From Henningerozyma blattae CBS 6284 (lineage: Eukaryota; Ascomycota; Saccharomycetes; Saccharomycetales; Saccharomycetaceae), in the NCBI RefSeq assembly GCF_000315915.1, contig NC_020188.1:141501-205500 (forward strand): a stretch of 64,000 nt of DNA, read 5' to 3'. Positions within the stretch are counted from its first letter, which is position 1. Each line of letters starts with the position of its first letter. Shown in pieces: positions 11,374 to 21,721 of the stretch. The position numbers were made by a program, and so were the translations under genes. The notes beneath the pieces were generated by a model that did not search any database, was not told the DNA's origin, and saw only the letters and a list, made by a program, of their open reading frames with translations.

Positions 11374-13290
11374 TTAATCAACCTCTTCCACTGTTGGACC
11401 ATCTGCACCTGGAGCGCCGGTACCTGGCATACCCCCTGGAGTACCACCTGGAGCACCAGCACCATAAAATTTGGTCATGATTGGATTTGCTATACTTTCC
11501 AATTCTTTCTGTCTATCTTTGTATTCCTCCGTAGAAGCAGCTTGTGACGCATCTAGCCAATTAATTGTCTCTCGAGCAGCAGTTTCTAAAGCCTTGAAAT
11601 CTTGTTCAGACACCTTCTCTTTGAAAGATGGATCATCTAAGGTAGACTTTAATGTGAAAGCATATGATTCTAATTGATTTTTAGATTGAACACGTTCTGC
11701 TTCCTTTTCATCATCTTCTCTATATTTTTCAGCATCTGAAACCATTCTTTCAATATCATCTTTAGACAATCTACCCTTATCATTTGTGATTGTAATCTTA
11801 TTAGATTTACCTGTACCTTTTTCTACAGCAGAAACATTCAAAATACCATTAGCATCAATATCAAAAGTAACATCAATCTTTGGAACCCCTCTTGGAGCTG
11901 GTGGAATGCCAGATAATTCGAATTTACCTAATAAATTATTATCTTTTGTCTTTGTTCTCTCACCTTCAAATACTTGAATCAGAACACCAGGTTGGTTATC
12001 AGCATAAGTTGAAAATGTTTCTGATTTTTTCGTTGGTATGGTGGAATTTCTTGGAATTAATTTAGTCATTATGCCACCTGCAGTTTCGATACCTAAGGAT
12101 AATGGAGTAACATCTAATAATAATAAATCTTGAGTCTTTGATGATTGATCACCAGTTAAAATAGCAGCTTGCACAGCTGCCCCGTAAGCGACTGCTTCAT
12201 CAGGGTTTATAGACCTATTCAAATCTTTACCGTTAAAGAAATCTGATACCAATTTCTGAACTTTTGGAATTCTTGTAGAACCACCAACCAAAACGATTTC
12301 GTTGATTTCTGATTTCCCTAATTTAGAGTCTCTTAGAACTTTTTCCACTGGATCTAAAGTGGATCTAAAAAGATCTGCACACAACTCTTCAAATCTTGCT
12401 CTCGTTATTGAGGTGTAAAAATCGATCCCCTCAAATAGAGAATCAATTTCAATAGATGTTTGTGATGATGAAGATAATGCTCTCTTAGCTCTTTCTGCCG
12501 CAGTTCTTAATCTTCTCAAAGATCTTTGGTTTTGAGTCAAATCTTTCTTATTTTTCCTTTTGAATTCGTTAGCCAAATGATTAACCAATCTATTATCGAA
12601 GTCTTCGCCCCCAAGATGAGTGTCCCCAGCAGTAGCTTTCACTTCAAAAATACCGTCATCGATTGACAATAATGATACATCAAAAGTACCACCGCCTAAA
12701 TCAAAAATCAAAACATTATGCTCTGCCGTACCTTTCTTATCTAACCCATAAGCAATGGCAGCAGCAGTGGGCTCATTAATAATTCTCAAGACATTCAAAC
12801 CAGCAATTGTACCAGCATCCTTAGTAGCCTGTCTTTGAGAATCATTAAAATAGGCAGGAACAGTAACCACTGCATCTTTGATCGAAGTTCCTAAAAACCC
12901 TTCCGCAGTTTCTTTCATCTTTGTTAAAACCATAGAAGAGATTTCTTCAGGAGTAAAAGTCTTTTTCTCACCTTTGAATTCTACACGAACAGCAGGCTTA
13001 GAATCTTTCTCTATAATTTCAAATGGGAAATGTTTAGCATCATTTACCACTTCTGGATCATTGAATTTTCTACCAATTAATCTCTTGGCATCAAACACAG
13101 TGTTATGAGGATTAATAGCTGCTTGGTTCTTGGCAGCATCACCAATCAATCTTTCAGTATCAGTAAAGGCAACATATGAAGGTGTAGTACGGTTCCCTTG
13201 ATCATTAGCGATAATTTCAACACGATCGTTTGCAAAATGTGCCACACATGAATATGTGGTACCTAAATCAATACCAACAGCTTTACCCAT
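11374..13290 (-). CDS. SSA3/SSA4: Cytosolic Hsp70 chaperone, SSA3/SSA4 type
   Basis: An ATP-dependent chaperone that folds and disaggregates cytosolic proteins and helps import into organelles. The 638-residue product has the Hsp70 blocks in order: [10 protein letters not shown] at the N-terminus, the ATPase motifs [12 protein letters not shown] and [13 protein letters not shown], the substrate-binding domain from about residue 390, and a Gly/Pro-rich tail ending in EEVD, the cytosolic TPR-cochaperone anchor. Length fits Ssa3 (649) and Ssa4 (642). Position next to NUP170 and AAR2 corresponds to SSA3, with SSA4 the duplicate. The promoter has a perfect heat shock element, a TATA box and a STRE-like site, so it is probably stress-induced rather than a constitutive SSA1/SSA2 type. 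Confidence 0.95.
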   Translation of the reverse strand: MGKAVGIDLGTTYSCVAHFANDRVEIIANDQGNRTTPSYVAFTDTERLIGDAAKNQAAINPHNTVFDAKRLIGRKFNDPEVVNDAKHFPFEIIEKDSKPAVRVEFKGEKKTFTPEEISSMVLTKMKETAEGFLGTSIKDAVVTVPAYFNDSQRQATKDAGTIAGLNVLRIINEPTAAAIAYGLDKKGTAEHNVLIFDLGGGTFDVSLLSIDDGIFEVKATAGDTHLGGEDFDNRLVNHLANEFKRKNKKDLTQNQRSLRRLRTAAERAKRALSSSSQTSIEIDSLFEGIDFYTSITRARFEELCADLFRSTLDPVEKVLRDSKLGKSEINEIVLVGGSTRIPKVQKLVSDFFNGKDLNRSINPDEAVAYGAAVQAAILTGDQSSKTQDLLLLDVTPLSLGIETAGGIMTKLIPRNSTIPTKKSETFSTYADNQPGVLIQVFEGERTKTKDNNLLGKFELSGIPPAPRGVPKIDVTFDIDANGILNVSAVEKGTGKSNKITITNDKGRLSKDDIERMVSDAEKYREDDEKEAERVQSKNQLESYAFTLKSTLDDPSFKEKVSEQDFKALETAARETINWLDASQAASTEEYKDRQKELESIANPIMTKFYGAGAPGGTPGGMPGTGAPGADGPTVEEVD

Positions 13291-13496
13291 ATCTAATTGT
13301 TAAAAATTATGATGATATACTAATAAAATCTCTAATTGGAGTCTATACAAACTCTATTATATTTCTCAGTTTTTGATTTTTTCTTCCTTAAAAAAAGCAG
13401 CTTTATAAACCAACTTATCTGATGAGCTCTGTAGGGTAAAACTTGAAACATAATAAACTTAGATAGAGATTATCCTGGAACTGAATAATTGCCGCC

Positions 13497-13504
13497 CTTT
13501 TATA
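13497..13504 (-). promoter_or_regulatory. TATA box of the SSA gene
   Basis: On the minus strand this reads TATAAAAG, an exact match to TATAWAWR, about 207 bases upstream of the SSA ATG and about 85 bases downstream of the heat shock element. Confidence 0.6.
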
Positions 13505-13530
13505 CCTTCCTGTCCCTACATTTGCCACCA

Positions 13531-13535
13531 CCCCT
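13531..13535. promoter_or_regulatory. STRE-like site (CCCCT) in the SSA promoter
   Basis: CCCCT is the reverse complement of AGGGG, the core bound by Msn2/Msn4 in S. cerevisiae. It lies between the TATA box and the heat shock element. A five-base match carries little weight alone; the setting makes it worth noting. Confidence 0.35.
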
Positions 13536-13586
13536 TGTTCGGGTTATTGGCTATTTGTTTCTGGGGCATATATGGGGTACATTGTT

Positions 13587-13609
13587 GAACCTTCCAGAAT
13601 ATTCCAGAA
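13587..13609. promoter_or_regulatory. Perfect five-unit heat shock element (Hsf1 site)
   Basis: Five inverted units GAA-N2-TTC-N2-GAA-N2-TTC-N2-GAA occur with exact 5-base spacing at 13587, 13592, 13597, 13602 and 13607. They lie about 300 bases upstream of the SSA ATG and only 78 bases past the AAR2 stop. This is a textbook perfect-type Hsf1 element and implies strong heat induction of the Hsp70 gene. Confidence 0.85.
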
Positions 13610-13686
13610 GCAAAAAGACATGGAGTTTCCAAGTCCGGTATCCGTCGGAGTTACCTTAATGGGTATAATTCACGTGCATTTAGAAG

Positions 13687-14778
13687 CTACCAGAAGCGGT
13701 ATGTCACGTGCCCTGCAATTGCTGGCGCGTCGCTGTCAGAATTGCTGTCGTTAAATTCACTGTCACTAAAATTGCCGTCACTCAAATTGCCGTCGTTCAA
13801 ATTGCTGTCATCCTGAACAAATATTTGTCGATGATAAAGACTATTCAATATTTTTGGGAAAGACTTTGTATTATCTCCAAATACTTCTCTCCATAATCTT
13901 TCTTCGATGAAACTGGCCACACATTCTTCGGACAAACTTTCAAGTTGATGTGATATTAATTCGTCTATTTGGATCTTGATAGATATATTCTTCTCGTCTT
14001 TGAAAAAAGTTTCACTTTGGCAAATCAGTTTGATAAGTAATTGCCAATGTTCTGCACTTCCAAAATTTCCAATATAATTCATATTCGCATATGCAATTTT
14101 CATTTGATTAATGATTTCTTGTATGGAATGTTGTTCGATTACCTGTTGTAAATAATTACTGGTATCATAATAATCAATCATCTCATACCCCTTTCTAATT
14201 GCCATAGCACTTTTGAACTGAATATCAATATAATCTAAATAGTGCTGTTCGTTCCTATCCAGTTCACTGCCTCTTGCAGAAATAATTTTATTCAATTGTG
14301 ACGTTTCCTTTAAAGTACACATACTTTGGTCCACATATATATAACCTTCAGAACCATTTCCATGATCTTTATTTGTTTTAATAGCATTACAAAGATACTT
14401 CCATTCAAGTTGGTCGATTTTATTAGAAGCATCATTTACCATATACATGAAATATTCTTGGATCTTGTTCGCATACAAATCTTGGCGGCTTTCTCTTTTT
14501 GGTATATACATTCCTGATGCTCGGTCATATATAAAATAAATTTGGTTTTGAAGAAGTAATCTATTATTGATCCAATAACCATATCTTATAGACTCTGTAT
14601 CTTTATTATCTTGGAAATATAACAAATTGATTTTATTTGGAATATTTTTAACCCCATAACATTCTGTTGCATTGGATTTAATGTCAAATGCATTATTATT
14701 AAAACAAATGGTTGTATTCTTTTGAATATTAATGATGGGTATAGTCCAATAATTGTAACTACTATTAGTATGATTCAT
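13687..14778 (-). CDS. AAR2: U5 snRNP assembly factor Aar2
   Basis: Aar2 binds Prp8 in the cytoplasm and holds the U5 snRNP precursor until it is exchanged for Brr2 in the nucleus. The 363-residue product (S. cerevisiae 355) starts at the ATG at 14776-14778; the frame before it extends only to a TTG. Family blocks include IRYGYWINNRLLLQNQIYF near the N-terminus, YVDQSMCTLKE in the middle, and NYIGNFGSAEHWQLLIKLIC in the C-terminal helical domain. The last 45 residues form an extra acidic tail of imperfect repeats (NLNDGNLSDGNFSDSEFN), encoded by a short degenerate tandem repeat around 13745-13815. It lies next to the SSA gene as in S. cerevisiae. Confidence 0.88.
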   Translation of the reverse strand: MNHTNSSYNYWTIPIINIQKNTTICFNNNAFDIKSNATECYGVKNIPNKINLLYFQDNKDTESIRYGYWINNRLLLQNQIYFIYDRASGMYIPKRESRQDLYANKIQEYFMYMVNDASNKIDQLEWKYLCNAIKTNKDHGNGSEGYIYVDQSMCTLKETSQLNKIISARGSELDRNEQHYLDYIDIQFKSAMAIRKGYEMIDYYDTSNYLQQVIEQHSIQEIINQMKIAYANMNYIGNFGSAEHWQLLIKLICQSETFFKDEKNISIKIQIDELISHQLESLSEECVASFIEERLWREVFGDNTKSFPKILNSLYHRQIFVQDDSNLNDGNLSDGNFSDSEFNDSNSDSDAPAIAGHVTYRFW

Positions 14779-15176
14779 TCTTATATTCAAAAAATAATTG
14801 CATTTTTAATTTAATATCTTTGAATAACGTGCTCATAACACATATTGTCCTTATTAATATTTCTTTGAATTAATGTTTCATTTGTTATTTTTCTTTTTTT
14901 TTGTCAGTTTTCGCATCTGTTCCGAATTGTGTATTTATAAAAAAGGAAAATCTATATTTATTTAATTATATTTAACTTATATATATATAGATATATATAT
15001 ATTCATATATTTGAGGTATCAATTCGTTATGTGAGTGTATATGACTGTAAACTAGTGTTTGTTTTGTTTTGTTTTGCTTTTTTTTCATTTTTTTATTTTA
15101 TTTATTTTTTTTCCGTTGGCTTTATCTTATGTACTTCAGCAAATTAATCATACAATTCTAGTCATTATGCTGGTAT
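14779..15176. other. Intergenic region (AAR2 promoter, UBC6 3' flank)
   Basis: 398 AT-rich bases between two minus-strand genes, with a TA-rich run near 14980-15010 and T-rich tracts at 15060-15115. No gene. Confidence 0.55.
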
Positions 15177-15947
15177 TCATTTCATAGATATTCCTAAAAA
15201 CAATAATAAGACAGCCGCCACTATGTACAATTTGTTATTACTAAATAAGTTGCCACCTGCTCTATTACTTTCCTCTATCAATCTAGCATTAGCTGCATTA
15301 GCACGTATCCTATCTTCAGGATCTTGAATGTCCTTCAAATCTATTACTTTTTCTTGAGCAGCTCTTACTAAACTGTCAATACTATTATTTTTCATTTTGG
15401 ATGATTCGTCAATAGAATTAGAATCTGAACCTTGCATTTTCCTATGTCTTGCTAATTCGATCTCATTACTTTCCACAATATCTGGGAATACCATTCTGAA
15501 TCTAGCGCTTTGATAAGTGTTCCAATCCATAGATTTCTTAGCATATATTCTCTTTTGTTGATCACTTGTACTTACACTCCCAGTAGTATCTTCATTCCCA
15601 GTCATAAAACTTAAAAGACCATTTAAAATAGTAGCTACACTCCAGCCAGGATTCCAAGTATCAGGATGGTAATCACTCATCGAAAGACATAATCTCGTAT
15701 TCTCCTTAAATCTGCCATTGGGTGTAATCATTCGAATAGCGGGTGGCTTATAGGGATAATCCGATGGGAACGTTAAAGTACCATGATATTGACCCCCATC
15801 ATAGGGAGTATCTTGTGGTCCAATAATAATATAATGCCATTCCAAAATATTGGATTCATTTGGCCTAGCAGTAATGTATGGAGGTGGAGTTTCCACCATC
15901 ATTTTATATTCTTTTGTTAATCTTTTATGTGCTTGTTTGGTAGCCAT
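15177..15947 (-). CDS. UBC6: ER-membrane ubiquitin-conjugating enzyme E2 Ubc6
   Basis: Ubc6 is a tail-anchored E2 on the cytosolic face of the ER and nuclear envelope that works with Doa10 in ER-associated degradation. The UBC fold covers roughly residues 5-160. The catalytic Cys is Cys87 in NTRLCLSMSDYHPDTWNPGW, a sequence characteristic of the Ubc6/UBE2J family rather than the usual HPN type. A charged linker follows, then a single C-terminal transmembrane segment (about residues 240-254, YIVAAVLLLFLGI). The 256-residue length matches S. cerevisiae (250). It diverges from the PRPP synthetase gene, as UBC6 and PRS2 do in S. cerevisiae. Confidence 0.95.
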   Translation of the reverse strand: MATKQAHKRLTKEYKMMVETPPPYITARPNESNILEWHYIIIGPQDTPYDGGQYHGTLTFPSDYPYKPPAIRMITPNGRFKENTRLCLSMSDYHPDTWNPGWSVATILNGLLSFMTGNEDTTGSVSTSDQQKRIYAKKSMDWNTYQSARFRMVFPDIVESNEIELARHRKMQGSDSNSIDESSKMKNNSIDSLVRAAQEKVIDLKDIQDPEDRIRANAANARLIEESNRAGGNLFSNNKLYIVAAVLLLFLGISMK

Positions 15948-16827
15948 AATTATAATATTATTATTTTAATTATATTCTTCAAATATACTTTACTCTAATG
16001 GTGACAGCCCTGCAGGTTAAGAAATTACAGCATATAAGTAAGCTCTTATTTTCTTATTTTTAACTTAAAAGGTAGATTGTATTTTTTGGTATTTCATAAA
16101 TCACCATATAAATTCTAAGCTAGTTCTGTGTTACTTTACTTTAGACAATACCGAGAAGAAAAAAGAAAAGCCCAGTAAACAGTTCTAAAAAACAGCCGCA
16201 GTAACTTTCTAAAAAGTCACATGCTACGTACAAAGTGATAAATGTAGAAAAAGATAACTTCAAAAAGAAAGAATAGTAATTGATTTTAACGTTTATATAT
16301 CACTGTACTACATAAAATTATTCAAGTATTTATTTATATTTTTTTTCTAGGGTCCTGCATTTTCCTTCTCCAATAGCTCACCACTGGAGGAGAGTTAACA
16401 ATAATTCAATTCCTCCATCCCTGATATTGGATAAATTTGTTATTTTTTTGTCAAAATAAATCTTAATAATTGATAATAAATATAATATAGTTATTCACAA
16501 GCAGCATTCTAGTAGCTTGTCGAACGTTTTTCTTACTACTATTTCCTATAGTAACTCCGAGTAAATCTTTATCCAGTTCTGAAATTGAAATGCCCTTTTT
16601 GGAACTGAAAATTTCTCGGGTGATGAGCTAGTCGTGAAAATACTTGAAAAATTATTCATCGATTTAAATTAAATATATATGTATACTTTCTATAGAAAGA
16701 CAATAAAGTCTCGCAAAGGTATAAGGTTAACAAGTTTATGAATATTTTCAATAGATATAGCCACATTTATTAATTTAAGTTATATTTTTTACCTACTTAG
16801 TACCTAACAAATAAATATCTCGGCATC
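15948..16827. promoter_or_regulatory. Divergent UBC6/PRS promoter region
   Basis: 880 AT-rich bases. GTCACATG at 16216-16223 fits the Cbf1/CDEI consensus RTCACRTG. There is no AT-rich box plus CCG core at centromere spacing after it, so it is read as a promoter site. No gene seen. Confidence 0.45.
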
Positions 16828-17805
16828 ATGGAACAAAATACAGGCGATATGTCTGCTAATAATATTAAATTATTAGCAGGTAATGCTCATCCAGAATTAG
16901 CACTTTTAATCTCTAAGAATTTATCCATCCCATTATCTAAAATTGGTGTTTATCAATATTCTAATAAAGAAACCTCTGTAACAATTGGTGAAAGTATAAG
17001 AGATGAAGACGTTTACATTATTCAAACAGGAATAGGTGAACAAGAGATTAATGATTTTTTAATGGAACTGCTAATCTTAATCCATGCTTGTAAAACTGCT
17101 TCTGTGAGAAGAATTACTGCTGTTTTACCAAACTTCCCATATGCAAGACAGGATAAAAAGGATAAATCTCGTGCGGCTATTACAGCTAAATTGATTGCCA
17201 ATTTATTACAAACAGCCGGTTGTGATCATATTATAACAATGGATTTACACGCTTCTCAAATCCAAGGTTTTTTTAGAATCCCCGTCGATAATTTATATGC
17301 TGAACCAAGTGTGTTGAATTATATAAAGACAAAGACAGATATTAATAATGCTATTTTAGTTTCTCCTGATGCAGGTGGTGCAAAGAGAGTTGCATCATTA
17401 GCTGATAAATTAGATTTGAATTTTGCTTTGATTCACAAAGAAAGACAAAAGGCAAATGAAGTCTCTAGAATGGTTTTGGTGGGTGACGTTAAAGGCAAAT
17501 CTTGTCTATTAATAGATGATATGGCTGATACATGTGGTACTTTGGTAAAAGCTTGTGATACTTTATTAGATAATGGTGCAAAAGAAGTTATTGCTATTGT
17601 TACTCATGGTATTTTTTCAGGCAACGCAAGAGAAAAATTACAAAATAGTAGATTATCAAGAATTGTCTGTACAAATACAGTCCCAGTTGATATCGATTTA
17701 CCTATTGTTGATCAAATTGATATTAGTCCAACTTTAGCTGAAGCTATTAGAAGATTACATAACGGGGAATCTGTTTCATATTTATTTACTAACGCTCCTG
17801 TGTAA
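16828..17805 (+). CDS. PRS2/PRS4: Ribose-phosphate pyrophosphokinase (PRPP synthetase), Prs2/Prs4 type
   Basis: Makes 5-phosphoribosyl-1-pyrophosphate from ribose 5-phosphate and ATP, the precursor for purines, pyrimidines, histidine, tryptophan and NAD. The 325-residue product has the PRPP synthetase signature [17 protein letters not shown] at residues 139-155, SPDAGGAKR at 179-187 and the PRPP-binding loop [15 protein letters not shown] at 226-240. It lacks the long insertions of Prs1 and Prs5, and has the Prs2/Prs4 length. Flanked by UBC6 and a UBP9/UBP13-type gene, it corresponds to the duplicated pair PRS2 and PRS4; I cannot tell which copy was kept. Confidence 0.94.
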   Translation: MEQNTGDMSANNIKLLAGNAHPELALLISKNLSIPLSKIGVYQYSNKETSVTIGESIRDEDVYIIQTGIGEQEINDFLMELLILIHACKTASVRRITAVLPNFPYARQDKKDKSRAAITAKLIANLLQTAGCDHIITMDLHASQIQGFFRIPVDNLYAEPSVLNYIKTKTDINNAILVSPDAGGAKRVASLADKLDLNFALIHKERQKANEVSRMVLVGDVKGKSCLLIDDMADTCGTLVKACDTLLDNGAKEVIAIVTHGIFSGNAREKLQNSRLSRIVCTNTVPVDIDLPIVDQIDISPTLAEAIRRLHNGESVSYLFTNAPV

Positions 17806-18205
17806 GCCAATTTTGTCAACTATTATATAATTATATATATCCGAATTATTTGCATTTTTTTTTTATTATGACAATATCTAGACGTACTTTCACTTTGTAA
17901 CTATAAATAAATCATTCATTGTTTGAATACAAATATTGATGGATGCATAAGCATACCAGTGTGTATAATGTTTACTACTTACTCGCCTTCGCAATGTTTT
18001 TTATAACAAACTTTGCCATGTAGTAAAAGCAAATAGTATCTTCAAGAAGGAAAATGTCTCAATATTTTACGAGGTATATTATAATATATAGAGATGACTA
18101 TATATATATTCTATGCATGTTAACTAAACACCACATAAGCCAAGAAAGTCAATATTGTATGCAGTCTTAAATGATCAAAAAAATAATGATGTATAATTTG
18201 ATAAA
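17806..18205. other. Convergent intergenic region, no gene seen
   Basis: 400 AT-rich bases shared as 3' flank by the PRS and UBP genes. No coding or RNA signal recognised. Confidence 0.55.
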
Positions 18206-21200
18206 TCATTTAGATTTTTTGTAAAAGCTCAATAATCTAGATTTTCTCTTAGTTTGCTTAACGTTAGGATTTGGACTATTGGATGCATTATTAGAGGTTA
18301 ACGCAGTACCACCATTACCGTTAACCATCAGTATCTTTTCATCAACATCATCACTTGAACTATGGACGCTTGCAACTGATTTTTTCTTTAAGCGTTCTCT
18401 CATATGTTTATCGACTGTAACTAGGTGTCTGATATTATCATCAATTCTCTTCTTAGTTTCTTCTTTGAATTGCTTTTCTTCCTCTTCGGATGAATTTAGA
18501 GGAGTGCATTCTTTATAAAATAAAACGTATGCAGTTGTTAAATCTTTCGAATCACCTTTACACCTTAACACAGTTTCTTCACTAATAGTTTCAACCGTTT
18601 CATCATCCATCAATAACCAACCAAATTTATCATTTTTACAAATAGCAACATAATGGCCATGCTGTGGACCACCACCCATATGAACGACAATACCATTTAA
18701 TTCATATCTCTTATTAATATTTGGATTAAAACTAGAAGATACGTCTAAATATAAGGGATAATTAACTTTATTGAATAATTTAATATTGCAATTTTGCTCT
18801 TCAGAGTATTTGAATCTTTTCAAATGTAATGATAAAGTCTTCGGAAGTTGTTTTAATCCCACTATTCTTTCCGCCTCTTGTAAACCACCACATTCATCAC
18901 AATAAAATTTATTTGAACCATTTAACATTTCTCTTTGATGGTAACTTTTTAATTCAGTTTGAATATTTGTCTCAGTATCATCCTTAACTTCAATTGGAAA
19001 ATCCAAAAATGGTTCTTCACGTGAAGTTACATTATCACAAGTTAAACATCTGGTTTTATTGATCAATGTACCTCTAAATAAATCTGAAATAAAATCGGAC
19101 ATTCGTGGTAAGTTGTTATCCTCTTCTTGTTGGTTATTTGATGTGTGAGATTGAGTCAAAGTATTATGAGTATCAGTGTTAGGGTTATTTGCAATAGTCT
19201 TTTTTAAATTTTCTTCATTAATACATTTTATCATGTAATCACTTAATTCATTTAATAGAAAGTTTAAAAATTCATGTGCATCTTGATGCATTCTTGAATT
19301 GAAGAGAATGTTATCCCTTTTAAGAATTTCCACAAATTCTACAGGAGAAACAATACCGGTTAAATAATGATTTTCAGTGATACATTCAAATATATCTTTC
19401 AACCCATTATATAAGTTTGACTTACCTGATTCATTCAACAAATGATCAATGTTTAGTACAGGCCCTCTAATCAATGCAGTTTTCTTTCTTGATTCACTTG
19501 GTAATCTTTCATCATGATCCCAATTATAAATAGATGATGATGTTTGTGTTGAAATAGTTTTACTGATGGTAGAATTTATGGTAGTACCTGTATATTGTGC
19601 GGAACCGTTGTTTTCTTTCTGCATATTACCATTGTTTTCCGTGTTACTAATAATTGTAGAGTTTGTATTATCAGCTATAACTGCATTAGGAGGAGCAGTA
19701 AGTATAACTGGTGTATTATTGTGGGAATCATGGAACAATTTTTTATCGGCTCTACCAACAATAACATGTCCTCTCTTTGTTGCTGTTTCAGTAATAATAG
19801 TATCTGCAGTTAATAAAACTTGTGTGCTAGCTGTACTAGGATGATCTTTCGAATTAGAGGTTGAAGCATCATTTTGATTCTTATGACTATCAGTGCTATT
19901 ACTATTACTATTATTGTTAGCATTATTTTTTTTATCAAAACTTGCCTCGGTAAATATTCTTGGGGTCTTCCCCTTCATTTCATTTTTTCTATGTCTATTA
20001 AATATTTGAGTGTTATTATTATTACTATTATTATTATGGCTGGAATTCATGTTTTCATTTGTTGATATTGGTCTTGGTGGAAACTGTAATATATTAGTAC
20101 GTAAATTAGTCATGTTATACAAACATTGCAATACAGAATTACAATAGCAAGTATTACCAAAATTCTCATAGCCAAATACTTTATTTGAACCATCACCAAA
20201 TGGGATTAAAGGATTTGTCCTTGGTTGTAATGCTGAATGGTTATGATCAATTGTTGTAATAGTGGGAATTATTGAAGCTGATCTTTCGGTATTTATCATT
20301 GAAGGAGTATTTATTTGAGCCGATTCAATATTAGAAGAGTGAAAGGGATTTGTGCTTGCTTTGGGTGATGAATGGTATGCTGAAGTTTGAATTAGAGGTA
20401 CTGTATGTTGCACATTTAGTTCAGGCCTAATAAACTTCGTTTGTTGAGTAGTAGTAATTTTAGAATTAGGACTTTCGAATTTCGTTGTAGGAGTAATTGA
20501 TGTTTGGGAATAGGATCTTTGTTTATTTTGAAAATCATGAGCCTCTACATCAGGTTGCTTTTGAGGTGTAATAATTGGATTTTGGTAACCATTTTGAGCT
20601 GGCCTAATTGGTTCCATAGGATTTTCTTTGGGAATATTTTTGTTATCTGTAGTCTGGTGAAGAGTATATGGCTCTATAGCTGTAGAAGAAAGGGTTTGGG
20701 TAATAGTAGCTGCTTGAGAATGACTATTTAAATTAACACCATTAGATTTGCTCAAACTATCAGTATGGGCCTTATTAAAACCAGTATTGGTGTTATTTAA
20801 GTTATCTCCAACATTATTCCAGCTGAATTCGTTAACTTTACTATTTAAACTTACTTCATTAACCTTATCATTTAAACTTACTTCATTAACCTTATCATTT
20901 AAACTTAATTCATTAACCTTATCATTTAAACTTAATTCATTAACTTTATTATTTAAACTTGCAGCGGCATTAACTTTATCATTTAAACTTACTTCATTAA
21001 CTTTATTGTTCAATTGGATATTTTTAGCATCAACAACACCATCATCGTCATCAGTATATTTATGATTTATATGCGGATAAACCGTATTTGATATCTTGTT
21101 ATTAATATCCGAATAATCTATGTAATTAGATTTTGTTGGAGTAGATTTATCAATTGCAGTATCGTCATTAACATTTAAATAAGAATTATCAGTTATATCA

Positions 21201-21721
21201 ATACTATTATTCATGTTACTGTTGTTTATGTTATTACCAATACTATGAGAATACCGTTTATTAAAATGGTCATTTAATGACGAATCAAAAGGAGACAATC
21301 GTGGTGATTCGATAGACACTTGAGTAGGCAAGTTATTTTGAGCATTAACATTATTTCTATTTAACTGTTGTGAATTATTTTTCATTGCATGATTAGAGTT
21401 ATATTGATGTAACATTTGTTCATGAAGTCTTGCTTTTTCTTCTATAGTTGACGTATTCATTGGCTTTTCACTATATGAATGGATTGATTCCATTGATTGG
21501 TTTAAAGAATTTGATTTTTTGAATTTTTGACTATCAATACTCAAATACGGTCTTCCCCTAGAAGTAGTTTCATTTGAATTGCCATTATTTGTCGAAGTTG
21601 TTGTAATTGTATTTGTTGAAGTAGTGCTGTTATATGAAGGTTTATTATAGTTAGATGAGGCATTTTCCTCCTTGTTTTTCTTTTTACTAGACCCACTAAT
21701 AGTCAGCCATCTTTTTATCAT
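18206..21721 (-). CDS. UBP9/UBP13: Ubiquitin carboxyl-terminal hydrolase, Ubp9/Ubp13 type
   Basis: A USP-family cysteine protease that removes ubiquitin. The Cys box is FGYENFGNTCYCNSVLQCLYN with catalytic Cys525; the His box is GGPQHGHYVAICK with catalytic His1023, followed by LMDDETVE. Zinc-ribbon pairs CLTC and CDEC are present between them. At 1171 residues it is much longer than Ubp9 and Ubp13 (about 750). The excess is a Ser/Asn/Thr-rich N-terminal region of about 510 residues and an Asn-rich insert just after the Cys box. The N-terminal region carries seven tandem copies of a 9-10 residue unit of the form LNDKVNEVS. Position between PRS and SEF1 corresponds to UBP13, and to UBP9 on the sister block. 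Confidence 0.93.
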   Translation of the reverse strand: MIKRWLTISGSSKKKNKEENASSNYNKPSYNSTTSTNTITTTSTNNGNSNETTSRGRPYLSIDSQKFKKSNSLNQSMESIHSYSEKPMNTSTIEEKARLHEQMLHQYNSNHAMKNNSQQLNRNNVNAQNNLPTQVSIESPRLSPFDSSLNDHFNKRYSHSIGNNINNSNMNNSIDITDNSYLNVNDDTAIDKSTPTKSNYIDYSDINNKISNTVYPHINHKYTDDDDGVVDAKNIQLNNKVNEVSLNDKVNAAASLNNKVNELSLNDKVNELSLNDKVNEVSLNDKVNEVSLNSKVNEFSWNNVGDNLNNTNTGFNKAHTDSLSKSNGVNLNSHSQAATITQTLSSTAIEPYTLHQTTDNKNIPKENPMEPIRPAQNGYQNPIITPQKQPDVEAHDFQNKQRSYSQTSITPTTKFESPNSKITTTQQTKFIRPELNVQHTVPLIQTSAYHSSPKASTNPFHSSNIESAQINTPSMINTERSASIIPTITTIDHNHSALQPRTNPLIPFGDGSNKVFGYENFGNTCYCNSVLQCLYNMTNLRTNILQFPPRPISTNENMNSSHNNNSNNNNTQIFNRHRKNEMKGKTPRIFTEASFDKKNNANNNSNSNSTDSHKNQNDASTSNSKDHPSTASTQVLLTADTIITETATKRGHVIVGRADKKLFHDSHNNTPVILTAPPNAVIADNTNSTIISNTENNGNMQKENNGSAQYTGTTINSTISKTISTQTSSSIYNWDHDERLPSESRKKTALIRGPVLNIDHLLNESGKSNLYNGLKDIFECITENHYLTGIVSPVEFVEILKRDNILFNSRMHQDAHEFLNFLLNELSDYMIKCINEENLKKTIANNPNTDTHNTLTQSHTSNNQQEEDNNLPRMSDFISDLFRGTLINKTRCLTCDNVTSREEPFLDFPIEVKDDTETNIQTELKSYHQREMLNGSNKFYCDECGGLQEAERIVGLKQLPKTLSLHLKRFKYSEEQNCNIKLFNKVNYPLYLDVSSSFNPNINKRYELNGIVVHMGGGPQHGHYVAICKNDKFGWLLMDDETVETISEETVLRCKGDSKDLTTAYVLFYKECTPLNSSEEEEKQFKEETKKRIDDNIRHLVTVDKHMRERLKKKSVASVHSSSDDVDEKILMVNGNGGTALTSNNASNSPNPNVKQTKRKSRLLSFYKKSK
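20826..21015. repeat. 27-bp coding minisatellite in the UBP gene
   Basis: About seven tandem copies of a 27-base unit keep the reading frame and encode LN(D/N/S)KVNE(V/L/F)S. One copy carries a 3-base insertion (KVNAAAS). Copies differ by a few bases, which points to repeated slippage or unequal exchange. Confidence 0.85.

Noticed and set aside
16216..16223. CDEI-like GTCACATG
   Set aside because: No CDEIII core follows at centromere spacing; more likely a Cbf1-type promoter site.
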